DNA of 64,000 nucleotides from Ascarosepion bandense (GCA_037127315.1 JBBBDQ010001610.1:744001-808000); one strand, 5' to 3'; counted from the stretch's first letter, positions 9,970-23,205 are shown. The notes: generated from the sequence alone by a model not told the origin. A program made the numbers and translations.

Positions 9970-10980
9970 TTACTTTAGCCTCGTTTCCACAGGTTGCGAT
10001 GAGGAAATTTTTACTATTTTATATTTCTAATTTCATGCATGCACATTGATTTTGATGAATTCACAGTGTAGTAAAGTCAGTTGGGTACCTTTTTTGAGAA
10101 AAAAATCACCATGACGCAATTCATTTTATTAGAAATTCGGAAATAGCATAATGTACTGCTTGGGATTCGAGCCGGAAAATTCAATAAAAATATTTCCGAG
10201 TGGGTCTCAATATGAGAACGGCTCAGTTTATTTATATGTGTAGAATAGTGATTATAAATATATGTAAAACTCACTCTGATCAATCTGATGAGAAAAGAAC
10301 TGCTGAATTTCTTGGAGAAGGCCTTGGACTGAACTCGAAAGAATACATCAAGTGATTTAAGTTGGTAGTGTAGTTCTGTGTTGAGACAATGGCTGATGAA
10401 AAAACTGTATGTCTGGCAACAGCATTCTGCACCATGACACAAAAGCAGTTGAATCAAGTCATGTTGAGTGAGAGACCAACAAAAATCATTGTTACAACAA
10501 ACATGATCTGAAAGCAAGAATAATGGCAGCATTCACCAACTTAAAACAGGCAACTGTCCAGAAAAGTTGCAGGAGGTTCTGAAGTCTTGTGGAGGCGATG
10601 GTTCAAGCCAATGTCGATAATTCTCTGAAATATTACTTTTTGATATTTCAAGATCTTTTTTGTAATTTTGGCTATTGATATTTTTAAAATCAGATGTCGC
10701 AGTTACTTTCGTTATTTAAACATAAAACATATTTATTGAAACCTAATTATGAATTTACATGAAATATATATGAATTAAGATATTTGCCGTATATGAAAAA
10801 ATGGTGAATTTTCGATGTTGAATTCAGAATATTTTATGGATCCGAAAGGGTGCAAAAATTTACTGAAGGCATTTCATATTATTGTCAGATTTGCTCAATA
10901 TACAGTTGTGAGTATCGGACCCGGGTAACTTTCTTGGGATAAGAAAACAAAAGACTACATTTCTGGTATATCTAATCATC
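9970..10980. repeat. Unit spacer (no supported gene)
   Basis: Conserved in every unit (20720-21730, 27610-27860, 42050-42900, 57750-58740). A minus-strand open frame at 10077-10532 persists in several units, but it is frameshifted or shortened in others and has low-complexity composition. I regard it as passively duplicated DNA, not a gene. Confidence 0.6.
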
Positions 10981-10984
10981 TCAT

Positions 10985-11270
10985 ATGTGTGATAAATATC
11001 TTGGAAGTGTTTTAACAGGGAATGAAAGATGCTACACCAAAATATGAAGGCTCATTGAAATCTCTAAAAAAAATTAAATTATAAAGAATCGGGAAAATAT
11101 CGTTAGAAACAAATGAAAAATTTCTAGACTGTTATGGAATATCGGTCGCTATAAATGGCGTAAACTTGAATATCTGATCACAGATGAATTACAAAATTCA
11201 GGAAAAAAAAATCTGGTCTTACAGAGACTAACATCGTGTGAAAATAGGAGCAACATCCAAAAAACCAATG
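10985..11270 (+). mobile_element. Ancient decayed RTE-like RT remnant
   Basis: Conceptual translation with stops and shifts matches the thumb region of the intact RTE copy: [17 protein letters not shown] (versus [17 protein letters not shown]), GKISLET...KFLDCY.ISV, then WSYRD. It recurs at 21735-22000 and 58745-59020, so it belongs to the ancestral unit and is much older than the insertion at 6573-8393. Confidence 0.65.
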
Positions 11271-12230
11271 TAGAGTATCAATTTACATGTCCGTTAAGAG
11301 ATGGTATCTCTGGTACTAAAACCACTACATATATTGGCTTTACTACAACCCCGCTCTTCCGTAGACTTGTTGTCTTCTTTACGATCAGAGTTAAATTAAA
11401 CAACATTTCTAAGGAAAACATAACATTGTAGTTAATATTAGACATATTTTAGCCGATAACACAATAATTCTCACTCATACGCACAGTAAAATGTAACCTT
11501 CAGATATTGGAGGCCATATACATTAAATCAAATTAATAAAATCACATTTCAATCTGGTCAGACCACATTATATTTCATTTAGACATATACTTCTGTTAAC
11601 GTTGTCTTTATGTTAACGACCCTGTAACCTCTCTGAAGTTGGCTTCCAACCAGCATAATGAAAACATTATTCAAATGTTGGACAACTTTTGTCTGTATTT
11701 TTACCTAAAATTAAAGACAATGAATGTGTATAGAACGGCACATGTTTAAAAATAAGAGACATTCATTTTCTGTTATGTTTTTATATATTGACGAATGCAT
11801 ATGATTGTTTTTCTCATATTGGTTTATTAATTGTATTTCATATTACTTTTGTTTCATCACAATTTGATTTCTGTTATGTTCCCACAACCTACCAATTCGG
11901 CAGAAAGACATAAGTCAGTTAGTGGTGTGTGGTTATGTCTACATTTCATTTGTTTTTTATCTTCCATATTATTCTTATTATGTCATTTTTCATTATGATT
12001 CGATTTCTGCTATGGTTGCACTTCCGACCAAGTCTGTAGGGAGACATTATGCAGGTCGTTTTGCGTTAATATGGCTCCATTTCATATTTTTAATATCGCC
12101 CTAACCACTCTACCGTTGCATAGAGAAAGGTCTCCTTAGTTTTCTACATTTTTCTCAATCATTTTCCAGGTTTCAATATATATTTTTATATTACAATCCG
12201 CTCGACAATCCACATCAATTAATAAACAGG
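11271..12230. repeat. Unit spacer, AT-rich (no gene seen)
   Basis: Duplicated intergenic sequence shared with 22000-23180, 43020-44560 and 59020-59423. The frame at 11922-12104 is in the same region as a shifted frame at 22820-23191 and is not conserved as protein. Confidence 0.6.
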
Positions 12231-12239
12231 AATTTGTTG

Positions 12240-14290
12240 ATGCTTTTGAAAATAACGTCCGGCCTATTTCATTTCGGTAACCGGTGGTGGGTGATGTTTA
12301 TGCCAGTGTTTGTTCATATATGTCCATAGTTTTTGCACATTGTCCAGTGTGAATATTATCCCACTCCATCGCGGTGATTTTTATATTAATTTAGGGCAAG
12401 TACAGAACATCCTGAGATTAGATCGTCTATTGTTTCTTGGTATTTATCACAGAACCTGCATTTTGAAGCCACATTATTTTGTAAAATGATTGCCTGAATG
12501 TTCCTAGTGAAAACCTGCATTTTGAAGTCACATTATTATGAAAAATGAATGATTGTTCCTAGTGAAAGATTTTGGTCTTGCGCAGTAAGAATAAAGATTT
12601 CAGATTAAGATTTTAATCCAGATGCACGTAACCATCGATGGGTATTAACTTTATGAACATTGGGTTTATTAGAAAGTTCTGGATATTTGCCATGCAGAGG
12701 TTTGTCTTGCCAGCGTTGTTTCATCTGTTCAAAAGCATTATCCTTGGCTTTTTTTTCATATTTCTACTACAATAATATTCTTAGTTTCTCTTTAGATGTT
12801 TTTACAGAATCTACTAAATATAAATTTTGTTTGTATTTATTGCCTTCTTTCATCATTGAATATTTTTCTTTCTGTCTTCATGTTCTTTAGAATTATCCAG
12901 TCCTTTGTTGTTTCTAGCAATATTAGTAAGTCAATAGTTGTTGACTTGTATGACAATTCTAGCTGAATAAGACCTTTTCCTCCTTCTTTACGTGGGTATG
13001 TATATGCGGTCTACGCCAGCCTTTGGATGATGTATCTTATGTTTAGAAAGATGCTTTCTTGTCTTAGAATCTTTTCGTCTGATATCGTTTAGAGTCCAGG
13101 GCAAGATTTTGAGGCTGTATTAGACTACTTGGAGGGCAAGGTTATTGATGTCCATAAATTTGTTTTGAGAATTCAATTCAGTTATTAATATCAATCGTAG
13201 TCTTGTATAATACTCTTTACGCACTATTTCTTTCATTTTTTTATGGCGGATTTTTTGACACTCATTTAAAAATATGTAGTTATAAGTTTCTTTTTATAAC
13301 CACATTCTGTCTTGCTAAGTTGACTGGTTGATGCTATTACTGATATGCAAAATAGTAAGAGAGACAAAGAGTCACCTTGAAATATACCTCTGTTGTTTAT
13401 TTTACCAGACTTATAGGTTCCATTTATATGATTGAGGTAAAGGGTTGTTTTCCATTTCAAAATTCATTGTTTGACGAAATTGATGATGACTGGTGATACC
13501 TTGTACATATTTCAAATCTTCAAGTTCCAGTCATATAATACACTATCGAATGCCTTACGATAATCTATCACGGCAGTACTAAGATTTATCTTTGCATTGA
13601 AGCAGGTTTCCAAAATCACCATATTAATACATAATTCGTCGTTACATCTGTTACGGACCACGTTTGCACTCTTTTTTTCAAGGTGTCGTATGTCATTTCT
13701 TTCCAATAATAAGTATATCTGTTTTGTTAAAATAGATGTTAATAGTTTGTATGTTGTCGGAAAGCATGTAACTGGTCTGTAGTTTCTCGGCTTATTTTTT
13801 TCACTAATCTTGGGTAGAAGAAATGTAATTCCTGTGGTCATACATGCAGTAATTTTATTGGAAGTGTTAAATGTGCTGCATTTAAATAATATATCCAAAA
13901 GTTAGAAATTTTATTTACTCCTGGAAATGTTTAATTGATTGCTTTTTCAGTTTACATTTAACATCCTCTACTCTGATTCCAGCCCATGTTTGTTTTGATT
14001 TATTTTTCATTCGTTCATTTACTTGCGCAATCCAGTCTGATTTTTTGTTATGTTCTTTCAGGCAATCCCATATCTTCTTCCTAGAACTGTATAACATCTT
14101 CCATTTCTGTAGAGGGACGGTCATTTCAATTCTTGTCTTACCTATTTCCCTGTAAAATTTCTTTGCATTGGTTTGAAAAATCTTGTTTTGTCTGAAGAGT
14201 CTTGATCTTTTCTCATAGCGTCATACTATTTGAGGCTTCCGTTCTATTGCCTGCTTTATTTTTCCTCAGTTGATACGATTAGTGATTCCT
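12240..14290 (-). mobile_element. Decayed R2/R4-like (restriction-like endonuclease) LINE
   Basis: Minus-strand remnants in LINE order: an N-terminal basic/coiled region (13915-14124; WIAQVNERMKNKSKQTWAGI), RT fingers (13512-13898; TFLLPKISE...NYRPVTCFPTTYKLLTSIL, motif A VIDYRKAFDSV), motif B (13266-13460; NNRGIFQGDSLSLLLFCI), and C-terminal zinc-knuckle/endonuclease traces near 12360-12650 (AAQDQSL-type segment). Motifs match the group whose C-terminal domain holds CCHC and a PD-(D/E)XK-like nuclease. Many stops and shifts show it is dead and old. Equivalent copies: 23210-23835, 34090-38600 and 44590-46807. Confidence 0.75.
13512..13898 (-). pseudogene. R2/R4-like reverse transcriptase fragment
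   Basis: 128-codon open piece of the decayed LINE with the conserved NYRPVTCFPTTYKLLTS block, the QIYLLLERNDI helix and motif A IDYRKAFDSV. Related pieces with other breaks lie at 37817-38149 and 46330-46518. The frame ends before motif B, which continues in another frame at 13266-13460. Confidence 0.75.
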
Positions 14291-15354
14291 GAATTCATTG
14301 CATTTGCAATTTTACTGATCATTTCGATGACTGACGATTATGTTAAAGAGTTTCTTTTGCGTACATATCTTAAAGCAACTACCGAAGAAATATCTGTTAC
14401 AAATCTGTTGCTCGATTTTTATTTGATAGAAGTTAACACAACTTAAGCAGGTACATCTATTCATTTTCGAAAACCAACGTTTAAATTGAACCTTTAGAAA
14501 TTAAAATGTTTCCTGAAAATTTTGTTTTAGATTTTATTGAAAGGTAAATGATTCAATTTTCTATTTCCAGTAAGTTAAATATTTTTGTGTGTTTCAAACA
14601 AAAATATTATTGATTAGAATCTAAAAGTTTGAAATTTTTTTTAATGTTTCATTTTCTCTCCCTTTTATGTGCGATTGAAGCATTTGAAAAAAAAATTAAT
14701 TCTTGGTTTTAAAACTTTCAAAAGTAGAATATAAATCTGTAACATATAATCTTTAGAAATTTAGCAAATTTAATGTTGAATTAATCAGATGTACACAAGT
14801 ATTACTTCTTTATAGCATAAAATTGAGAATAACATTATTTCTTATAGACAGTGTTGTACATTCTGGCCATTCCCTTGTATTTGACATATTGATAACATCT
14901 CGACAGTTGTCGGGAAAGATAAGTGAATGGCGACTGGAATTGATAAATTTTCAAAATGATTTCCGGTAAGAAACCGTGAAACACATGACTTTTTCATGGA
15001 CACACCGAAATTATCACACGTAAAAAAAAAAAAACTTCAAATGATTAAACATTTAACAATTATTGTAAAAATGCGATGGCTCAATGATTAGTGTTAAAAT
15101 TTCCAATTTCCAATAAATATAGTCTTTAATTAATAACGTAACAGCACAACATCTAAAAGTCTTTGAGATACTTTCAAAATATTTTTTGAATTTTTATAAA
15201 TTATTACAATTTCAAAAATTAAAATAGTTCTTTTAAAATGGCATTAATAAACGAATTTCTATTTTTTTAGTCTATGATGTCTTTAATATATATTGTTTAT
15301 TAAAGCAAGGTTTAACTAATTAAATAATGTCACAGATTTTTTTTTTGTTTTTAA
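14291..15354. repeat. Unit 5' flank of copy 2, first part (no gene)
   Basis: Matches 2700-3770 and 30200-30870 with small differences. AT-rich, no coding frame of note. Confidence 0.65.
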
Positions 15355-16745
15355 TTCATGTCACCCCAAGCAAGGCATTTCACTGCCACTATACCGCAAG
15401 GGGATACACAGGGCAATAGACGAGTTTGGATGTACGTAGGTGGAGATTTGGAGAGAATGGGAGAGTTAGTGAGTTAGGAGGTGTCTATTGACCTTACAAT
15501 TAAATTCCTGCAGATTATAGCCGTCGGGGAAGAAAGCATGTGGAAAGGAATTCCACAGGTGGGAAGTGCAAGAAAAGAAGCTCTTGGAGTAGAAATTGCG
15601 GTTACATTTCATCGGTTTCACTGTAATAGGGCGGGACCTAGTTGCCAATCTAGTATCTCGTGCAAACTCACACCGAGGGGGCACCAGTGATTTAAGTTCA
15701 TCAGAGCAGTAGCCATGAAATTATTTACAGATGATGTGCAGGGAAGCCACGTCACGCCGGTGAGAGAGTGACTGCAGGCGGTCAGCTAAGTTGGTATGAA
15801 TCACATTACAGATTTTTCGCTGTATTTTGTCAAGAAACCCGAGGAGAATAGCAGGGGCACCCGACCAGATGTGGCAACAGTATTCAAAACACGGGCGGAT
15901 GGTAGATTTGTATATGCGCAGGATAGATTCAGGCGGAAAGAATTTCCGGGTCCTGCACAGAGAGCCGACTTTCATAGAAGCGGATTTAGCAATGGAGTCG
16001 ACGTAGTCATTCCACTTCAGGTCCACTGAGAGTGTCAGGCCAAGCAGGCGGAGTGTTTTACTCTCTGGGAGGCATGCCTGTTACATGCTAATGGAAGGGA
16101 GGTGCGGTTGTCTGTGGTGATTAATTGACAGCAGCTTCGTTTTGGAAGAATTGCATTTTACGAGCCATTTCTTACCCCAATCCACCACGGATTGGAGGTA
16201 CGTTTCAAGCTCAGCCGCGAGGTTCGCCTTGTCATCAACGCCAGTTTTTGATCGAGGCGAGCGTATACTGTGGTATCATCGGCGTACATGCCTGCTTGTG
16301 ATCTTATGGCATCGGGGAATACATTGATGTCGATTAGAAAGAGCGTAGGGGAACATTAGCGTTTGTAGGGTAGTTCTGGGAGGCATGTCCGTTTAAAACC
16401 ACCTTCAGTGTGCGGTTGGAGAGGAATGACTGGATTAAGTCCAACAAAAGTCCAGTAATGCCGTAGCTTCGCAGTTTCCGTAGAAGGCCGGCATGCCATA
16501 CTCTGTCGAATGCTTTAGAGATATCCAGGGCGACAGTTCGGGCTTCACCATTCTTGTCGAGAGCCTGGTATATATACTCGGTGATGGTCGTTAGCATATC
16601 AGCAGTAGACCTGGTGAAGCTGAAGTCATACTGTTTGTCCGATAGGAGCTCGTGGGCCGTGAGATGCTGAACGACCTCGGCATTGATAATGGCAAAGCAA
16701 CAAGCCATGTCCGCTGAGGAGGAGAGGACCTCAAACACGTTGATT
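15355..16745 (-). mobile_element. Jockey-like LINE, 5'-truncated, minus strand
   Basis: The 3' end (TCACCCCAAGCAAGGCATTT) is at low coordinates. Minus-strand pieces: C-terminal tail 15466-15684, RT thumb 15721-16026 (LKWNDYVDSIAKSASMKVGSLC), RT palm 16334-16738 (GEARTVALDISKAF, preceded by the LLTTITEYIYQALDKN stretch missing in the + strand copies). The frame is broken near 16340 and around the YADD region. The unoccupied site is seen near 30880 (AATGGCATTTTTTATCAAAT). The same insertion is at 59424-60715. Confidence 0.88.
16334..16738 (-). pseudogene. Jockey-like reverse transcriptase fragment
   Basis: 134 codons covering LTAHELLSDKQYDFSFTRST, motif A ALDISKAFDRVWHAG and the [18 protein letters not shown] segment. 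It ends at a frameshift where motif B should read PQGS (here PLRSF). Not functional. Confidence 0.8.
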
Positions 16746-17940
16746 AGTGGTGGTATTGAGGAATAGCATTTTTTATCAAATGGGTGAGAAAAATGGTGCG
16801 AAAGGTAATTGATTATTTACACTTTCCAATAAATTTTGAGTTCAACTAATAAAACCAATTTTGACTATAAACTTTAATTTCGTAAAACCAGGAATGTGTT
16901 TTTACAGAGGAGTGCTGGGAATACTATTGATGTTCCTTTGTTTTCAGAAAAATGAAAATGAAGACGATATTTATACTTAATATCAGTTAGAGATTCAATT
17001 TACATATGAGAAAGAAGGATCGAAAAAATTGGCGGTAAATTTATTGGAAATAAATAGGAACAGAAAGAAACAGTATGAAACAATAATAACGAGATCGTGT
17101 AAATAAATGTCGGAACCAGGAGTTGGATAGATATTGAAAAGACAAAAGATTTATGCGCTAAAAAAGATAAGAATGTCGTGGTGAGCCTTGTTCGTTAATA
17201 TCTCCAAGAACCACGGTATGTAGAAGGAGTCAAATTTCAAGGTTTTGCATTATCTGCCGACGTCAAAATGATCGTTGAATAAAAAGTCTTTGAATAGCCT
17301 TTTTGAGAAAGGCAATATAATAATGAATAGTTAAGAATTTGGCCACGAATATCAATCAACATATGGTGAGAAATGAAAAGTTAATATAAAAATCTACCAA
17401 ACAGCTAAAAATGTAAGCAAGTTTCGTTGAAATATCGAATAAGTTAAAGGATATTTGTCCTTTTGTTGGTCTTTCAATAATTAAAGCTGCAAAATGTCTA
17501 AATCAAATATTTCATCATGATATTTTAACAAGTCTAAAGGAAAAGATATTTTCGAATCTTCTTATCTGAGGATCAAATATATATTTCTACTTAGAATTTT
17601 CAAAACAAAAACTCTTTACTGGGCTTTCGTAAAAGCCAATTCATTAAAGTTTAATGACGTATTAACAGAGAGCCAATTTGAAAAATATCCGATTTAAGAA
17701 TAATTACGAAATACTTAAAGGGCCTTTGGTAAATAAATCTTAATAAATGACAAAGGCTGGTGGCTAGTCAATGTTTAAGCAGAAATAAATAACCTTGGCA
17801 CGAAAAGATCATTAACAACTTATTTGAAATATGAAATGAACTAAAACATATTTTTGTCAAAAATAAGTAAAGATTAAACCCCTTCTTAACATTCCAAAGA
17901 GAATTCTTTATTGAAAAGTACTAATCCTTTCATAAGACAA
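16746..17940. repeat. Unit 5' flank of copy 2, second part (no gene)
   Basis: Matches 3760-4900 upstream of copy 1 with scattered substitutions and small indels. No gene is seen. Confidence 0.7.
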
Positions 17941-17949
17941 CAAAGGGAA

Positions 17950-18006
17950 TTAAAGTAAGTCACGTAGATATTCTGCTATAAAAATCGGGCTCTCTCACAT
18001 CTAAGT
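17950..18006 (+). promoter_or_regulatory. Core promoter of gene copy 2 (TATA box 17977-17984)
   Basis: Same block as upstream of copy 1: AAGTCACGTAGATATTCTGC, TATAAAAA, TCGGGCTCTCTCACATC. Exon 1 follows to the GTAAGT donor at 18073; intron 1 is 18073-18836 and carries the short TG tract 18275-18303. Confidence 0.75.
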
Positions 18007-18270
18007 CACTTTCTTTGACAACGTTCAACTGTTGAATCGTCAATTTGTGTTCCCACAACACAGCACCACAAAGTAAGTCAATACAATTATTATTATCGCT
18101 ATTTCTTTACATTTACATTTGTGAACAATTTTATATTCAGACTGTTTTGCTAAAATAGGAATGTGTATTTCATTAAGGTTTATTTTTTCCGATGTCTTAC
18201 CAATTACACTTTAATCAAATCAATGAACATCATGTGTGTTTGTTTGTGTTTCTGTTTATTTGTGCGTGGC

Positions 18271-18305
<35 letters not shown>

Positions 18306-18842
18306 CCCCTATATTTAACGACAACTTTCCACAGATTCCATATATATGGAGAAATAGATGATTCTTGTACTGCAATAGACAAATTTTTGATTGGTAGCTC
18401 CAGATGTAACAGGCTTCAACGTTCATGTCTCATTTCGGTCAATGGGAGTCTTAAGATATTTGTGCGTAAATGAATGACCCTAACCTGATAAGAAATTGAA
18501 CCAGGCTCTGCTTTCCCACGCTGAATGTTTATTGATTACATCAACTGCATGTCTAACATTACAGCACATGATAATCGAACTCATATATTTCGGTATGGCC
18601 GGAAAGAACTATTTACTTTTTTGATGTAAGCACGTGCTAACAGATAATAAATAAAATAAATAATGCTTTCAATTTATAAGTCGCCCTACATATTACTAAA
18701 TGATAATAAAAAATATTAGTTATTACTTATAAAGAAATTCAAGATAGCTACCTGAACTGCTGCGAATGAGTGAGGGCATGCAAATCTTTTTATACCATTT
18801 TTATATATTATTAATCATATTGAATGTTTTTTACAGATCATC

Positions 18843-19294
18843 ATGTCTGGAAAACTCATCTTTCTTTTGGCTCTCTGCGTCTTCACTGCCTTCGCAGGTA
18901 CGAATAATTAATATATTTTAAGTTATTCATAAATATTTTACATATTTTATCAGTTTTCTTTTAAATATTTAAATATTTAAATAATTTAACTGAACTGTAA
19001 CTGCTTTGCAGAAAATGTTCTTTTCAGAAATTCTGTAATAGGTTTCATCTAATAAGTAGAATATATATTGCAAATATAAAAACAAATTTATTGAATTATC
19101 CCATTACATTCTACAGTAAAAATAGTTTTTAACTAAAACTATTATATTATTAATAATGTTTTTGTTTCTTTTCAGTGAGCAACGTCATCGCAGAGGAACA
19201 GCAAGAAGGTTCTGGTGAAGATGTTCAAGTGACTGAGGAGACAGCCACAGAAGCTGCCGCTGATGCCGATGCTGAAGGCAGCAATGAGTCATAG
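18843..19294 (+). CDS. Small secreted acidic peptide precursor, copy 2
   Basis: Spliced 57 codons: 18843-18897 plus 19176-19294, with a 278-bp phase-1 intron (GTACGA donor, TTTTCAG acceptor). The signal peptide is identical to copy 1. Differences from copy 1 are A30G and K55N; the V19 codon across the junction is GTG instead of GTA. The change to Asn creates N-E-S at the very C-terminus, formally an N-glycosylation sequon but too close to the end to be an efficient one. With Asn55 the mature part from residue 25 has no basic residue and no cysteine. Function unknown, as for copy 1. Confidence 0.85.
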
Positions 19295-19354
19295 ACAATT
19301 GAAATACTGGACATGATTACTTTTCATTTGCTATTGTAACATGTCAATGTGCAA

Positions 19355-19360
19355 AATAAA
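19355..19360 (+). terminator. Poly(A) signal AATAAA of copy 2
   Basis: About 60 bases downstream of the stop codon in the conserved 3' UTR. A distal AATAAA near 19584 is shared with the other copies. Confidence 0.78.
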
Positions 19361-19589
19361 AGTAGATTGTTGATTTGAATTTAACGTTTTGTCCTTATTT
19401 CTATCACTGATTTTAACATATGAAATGATTTGTAAAACTTATTTCGACACCGACAGTGAATTTAGAGAAATATTGTTCATGAAATATACATTTCATTTGG
19501 ACGGGAAAATGTGTGAGATTTCTATGAGTGTTCATTCACAATTCATTTTTTTTGTCATGTTCGGCCTCTAATTTATTCGTCTTAATAAA

Positions 19590-19959
19590 GCATCTTTGAT
19601 TTGTGATAAATTGTGAGTCCTTTCTCAAATGGTCTATATTTCGTGGACTTTAACAAATATATTACTAAACTGTGTGCCCAGATTAATCGCAATCAACGTA
19701 TAAAAATATTTGATGATATATCCCTAAAGAAAAATTATTCAAGAACATCAAACATTAATCGCTTGAAACTAAATAACTCTTTAAACATCTTAATTAGTTG
19801 TAACACTACAGGTGATTCTATTTGCACAGACGTTAAACGGATATAGACGGACACTGGATTCGAACCCATGGAGAGGTATTTGGAAAATATCAATGCGTGC
19901 GTATATTTTTTTTCCAAAAAAGATCAACCTTTTCTGCTTTCCTTAGGAGGGGCTGAGAA

Positions 19960-20010
<51 letters not shown>

Positions 20011-20720
20011 AAAGAAAGAGAAAGTGAGAGCAGGAAGAGAACAGACACCGGGGTGGCCGAGTGTAGAGAGTCCGAACACAGAGTGGTTCCGAGGAATCAC
20101 TGTTATGATGAGATTTTTTTCTCATGTTGACGAATGAAAGGCTTCACCTGATTCTCCACTGATTTTGCTTTTCTCTCTTTGCACAATACTTTCAGTTCAT
20201 TTGGAATCTACGTACTGAGGAAGATAGCTAGTGACACGTGTTAACTGTGTGGAATTTAGTTTTCACTCATATTAATTGTCTTAAATAAAATATGAAAGTG
20301 AGCCATAGGTTCCCATTAGTTTCCATAAATTCGTATGTTATATTAATGATTGTTTCAGTGTTGTTTCTATATGTCCATTCGATAAATAATAAAAAGTGAA
20401 TTCAGAAAAATATTAGAGTACCATTATTATTATTAATGGAGTGCTTGAAAAGAGAGAAAATATATTGGTATTCTCACCTATTCAAAGTTCACTATAGGCG
20501 TTAATATATCCATGATATCCCAACACATTAATGAGATGGAAGAAAGGATGAAAATATAAAAACAATCTAATTTCAAAATCTTTCAAACATTTAAGCATTT
20601 TATACACAACACTGAAATAAAAAGATACACAATGCACTCAAACACACACACACACACATTTACACAAACAAACACACACACACAAGCACACCCAACGCTA
20701 TATATATATAGACACTTGTT
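19590..20720. repeat. Unit 3' flank of copy 2 with GA and CA tracts
   Basis: Paralogous to 8394-9380. GA tract 19958-20030 is followed by the tRNA-A-box-like TGGCCGAGTG near 20056 and a CA-rich tract at 20642-20690. The jockey 3' fragment present at 9402 is absent here. No gene is seen. Confidence 0.72.
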
Positions 20721-22531
20721 CTATACTTGCATATAGATTTTGCGATGAGGAAATTGTTGCTATTTTATATTTTCAGTTTCATGCATGCACATTGATTTTG
20801 ATGGATTCACAGTGTAGAACGGTCAGCTGGGCACCTTTTTCTGAGAAAAAAGGACCATGACAATTCATTTCACTAGAAATTCGGAAATAGCATAATGATC
20901 TGCTTGGCATTCGAGCCGGAACATTCAATAAAATTATTTCCGAGTGGGTCTCAATATGAGTGCAGCTCAGTTTATTTATATGTGTAGAATAGTGATTATG
21001 AAGGTATGTAAAACTCTCTCTGATCAATCTGATGAGAAAAGAACTTCTGAATTTCTTCGTGAAGGCCTTGAACTGAACTCGAAAGACTACATCATGTGAT
21101 TTAAGTTGGTAGTGTTGTTCTGTGTTGAGACAATGTCTGATGAAAAAACGTATGTCTGACAACATCATTCTGCACCATGCTACAAAAGCAGTTGAATCAA
21201 GTAATGTTGAGTGAAAAACCATCAAAAAGCATTGTTACAATAAAGATGATCTGAAGGTAAGAATTATGGTGGCAATCACCAACTTAAAAAGGGCAACTGT
21301 CCAGAAAAGTTGCAGGAGATTCTGAAGTGGTTTGCAGGCGATGGTTCAAGCCAATGACGATAATTTTTTGTAAATTTACTTTTTAATATTTCAACATTTT
21401 TTCTGTAATTTTGGCTCTTGATATTTTCAAAATCAGTTGTCACAGTTACTTTCCTTAATTAAACATAAAATACATTTATTATGAATTTACATGAATTATA
21501 TATGTTTTAGATTTTGCCGAATCTGAAAAAATGGTGAAATTTCGGTGTTGAATTCAGAATATTTTGAGGGCCTGACAGAGTGGAAGGCTTTATGGAAAGC
21601 ATTTCATATGATTGTCAGATTTGCTCATTATACAGTTGTGAGTATCAGACCCGGGTAACATTATTGGGATAAAAAGAAATACAAAAAAAGACTACGTTTC
21701 TGATATATCAAATCATGTAATATGTGTGATAAATATATTGAAAGTGTTTTAACAGGGAATGAAAGATGCTACACCAAAATATGAAGGCGCATTGAAGTCT
21801 CTAAAATTAAGTAAATTATAAGGAATCGGGAAAATATCGTTAGAAATAAAGGAAAAATTTCTAGAGTGATATGTCATATCGGTCACTATAAATGGCAGCG
21901 TACACTTGAATATCTGATCACAGAAGAAATAAAAAATTCAGGAAAAAGACATCTGGTTCTACAGAGAATCACATCGTGTGAAAATAGGAGCAACATCCCA
22001 AAAACACAAATGTAAAGTATAAATTTACATGCCCGTTCAGAGATGGTATCCCTGGTACAAATAATAAACCCACTACATATATTGGCTTTCCTACAACCCC
22101 GCTCTTCCGTAGACGTGTTGTGTTCTGTACGATCAGAGTTAAATAACCAACATTTCTAAGTAAAACATAACAATGTAGTTAATATTAGACAGATTTTAGC
22201 CGATAACACAATAATTCTCACTCATACGCACAGTAAAATGTAATCTTCAGATATTGGAGGCCATATACATTAAATCAAATAAATAAAATCACATTTCAAT
22301 CTGGTCAGATCCACATTACATTTCATTTACACATATAGTTCTATTAACGTTGTCTTTGTGTTAACGACCCTGTAACCTCTCTGAAGTTCGCTTACAACCA
22401 ACATAATAAAAAATGTATTCAAATGTTGGACAAATTTTGTCTGTAATTTACCTAAACTTTAAGACAAATACTGTGTATAGAACGGCACATAATTAAATAT
22501 AATAGACATTCATTTTCTGTTATGTTTATTA

Positions 22532-22532
<1 letters not shown>
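20721..22532. repeat. Unit spacer with decayed RTE remnant
   Basis: Paralogous to 9985-11780. The decayed RTE thumb segment lies at about 21735-22000. The minus-strand frame at 20779-21225 is the counterpart of 10077-10532 with altered ends and is not supported as a gene. Confidence 0.6.

Positions 22533-22582
<50 letters not shown>
22533..22582. repeat. (TA)n microsatellite
   Basis: Uninterrupted TA repeat of about 50 bp; the equivalent tract at 43796-43816 is shorter. Confidence 0.97.
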
Positions 22583-22587
<5 letters not shown>

Positions 22588-23205
22588 GGTGACTGCGCAC
22601 ACAAATCCATATACACACATACTTTTATATATAGGTTTTTATTTAAAGTGAGAAATAAAATCGTTGTTTGTAAATTCAGAGTAACTTCCCTTGATTTTCT
22701 CAAGCGGCATGGAAATATTTATGTACTATATAATTGTCAAGCAAAGCCAAAACGTTTCATAGTAGAAAATAGAGGGAGTCTATTAGCAATTTGAAGGGCA
22801 TATTGACGAATGTATATGATTGTTTTTCTCATATTGGTTTATTAATTTTATTTCATATTACTTTTTTTTCATCATAATTCCATTTCTGCTATTTTCTCAC
22901 AACCTACCAAGTCTTCAGAAACACATAAGTCAGTTAGTGCTGTGTTGTTATGGCTACATTTCATTTGTTTTTTATCACCCATATTATTCTTATTATATCA
23001 TATTTCATTATAATTCGATTACTGCTATGGTTGCACTAACGACCCAGACTGTAGTGAGACATTATGCAAGTCGTTTTTTTTTTTTTGTTGTTATGGCTCC
23101 ATTTCATATATTTAATATCGACCTATCATTTCTAGCGTTACATAGACAAAGTTCTCCTGAGTTTGTGGGCTGTATGGAACAAGACAATTAATAAACAGTA
23201 TTTTT
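22583..23205. repeat. Unit spacer (no gene seen)
   Basis: AT-rich sequence paralogous to 43820-44560. Open frames on either strand (22820-23191 is the longest) are not conserved as protein among units. Confidence 0.55.

Noticed and set aside
10077..10532. 151-codon minus-strand open frame repeated in several units
   Set aside because: Its counterparts at 20779-21225, 42152-42514 and 58114-58302 differ in length and end at different stops. No domain, start context or splice pattern is conserved; passive duplication explains it.
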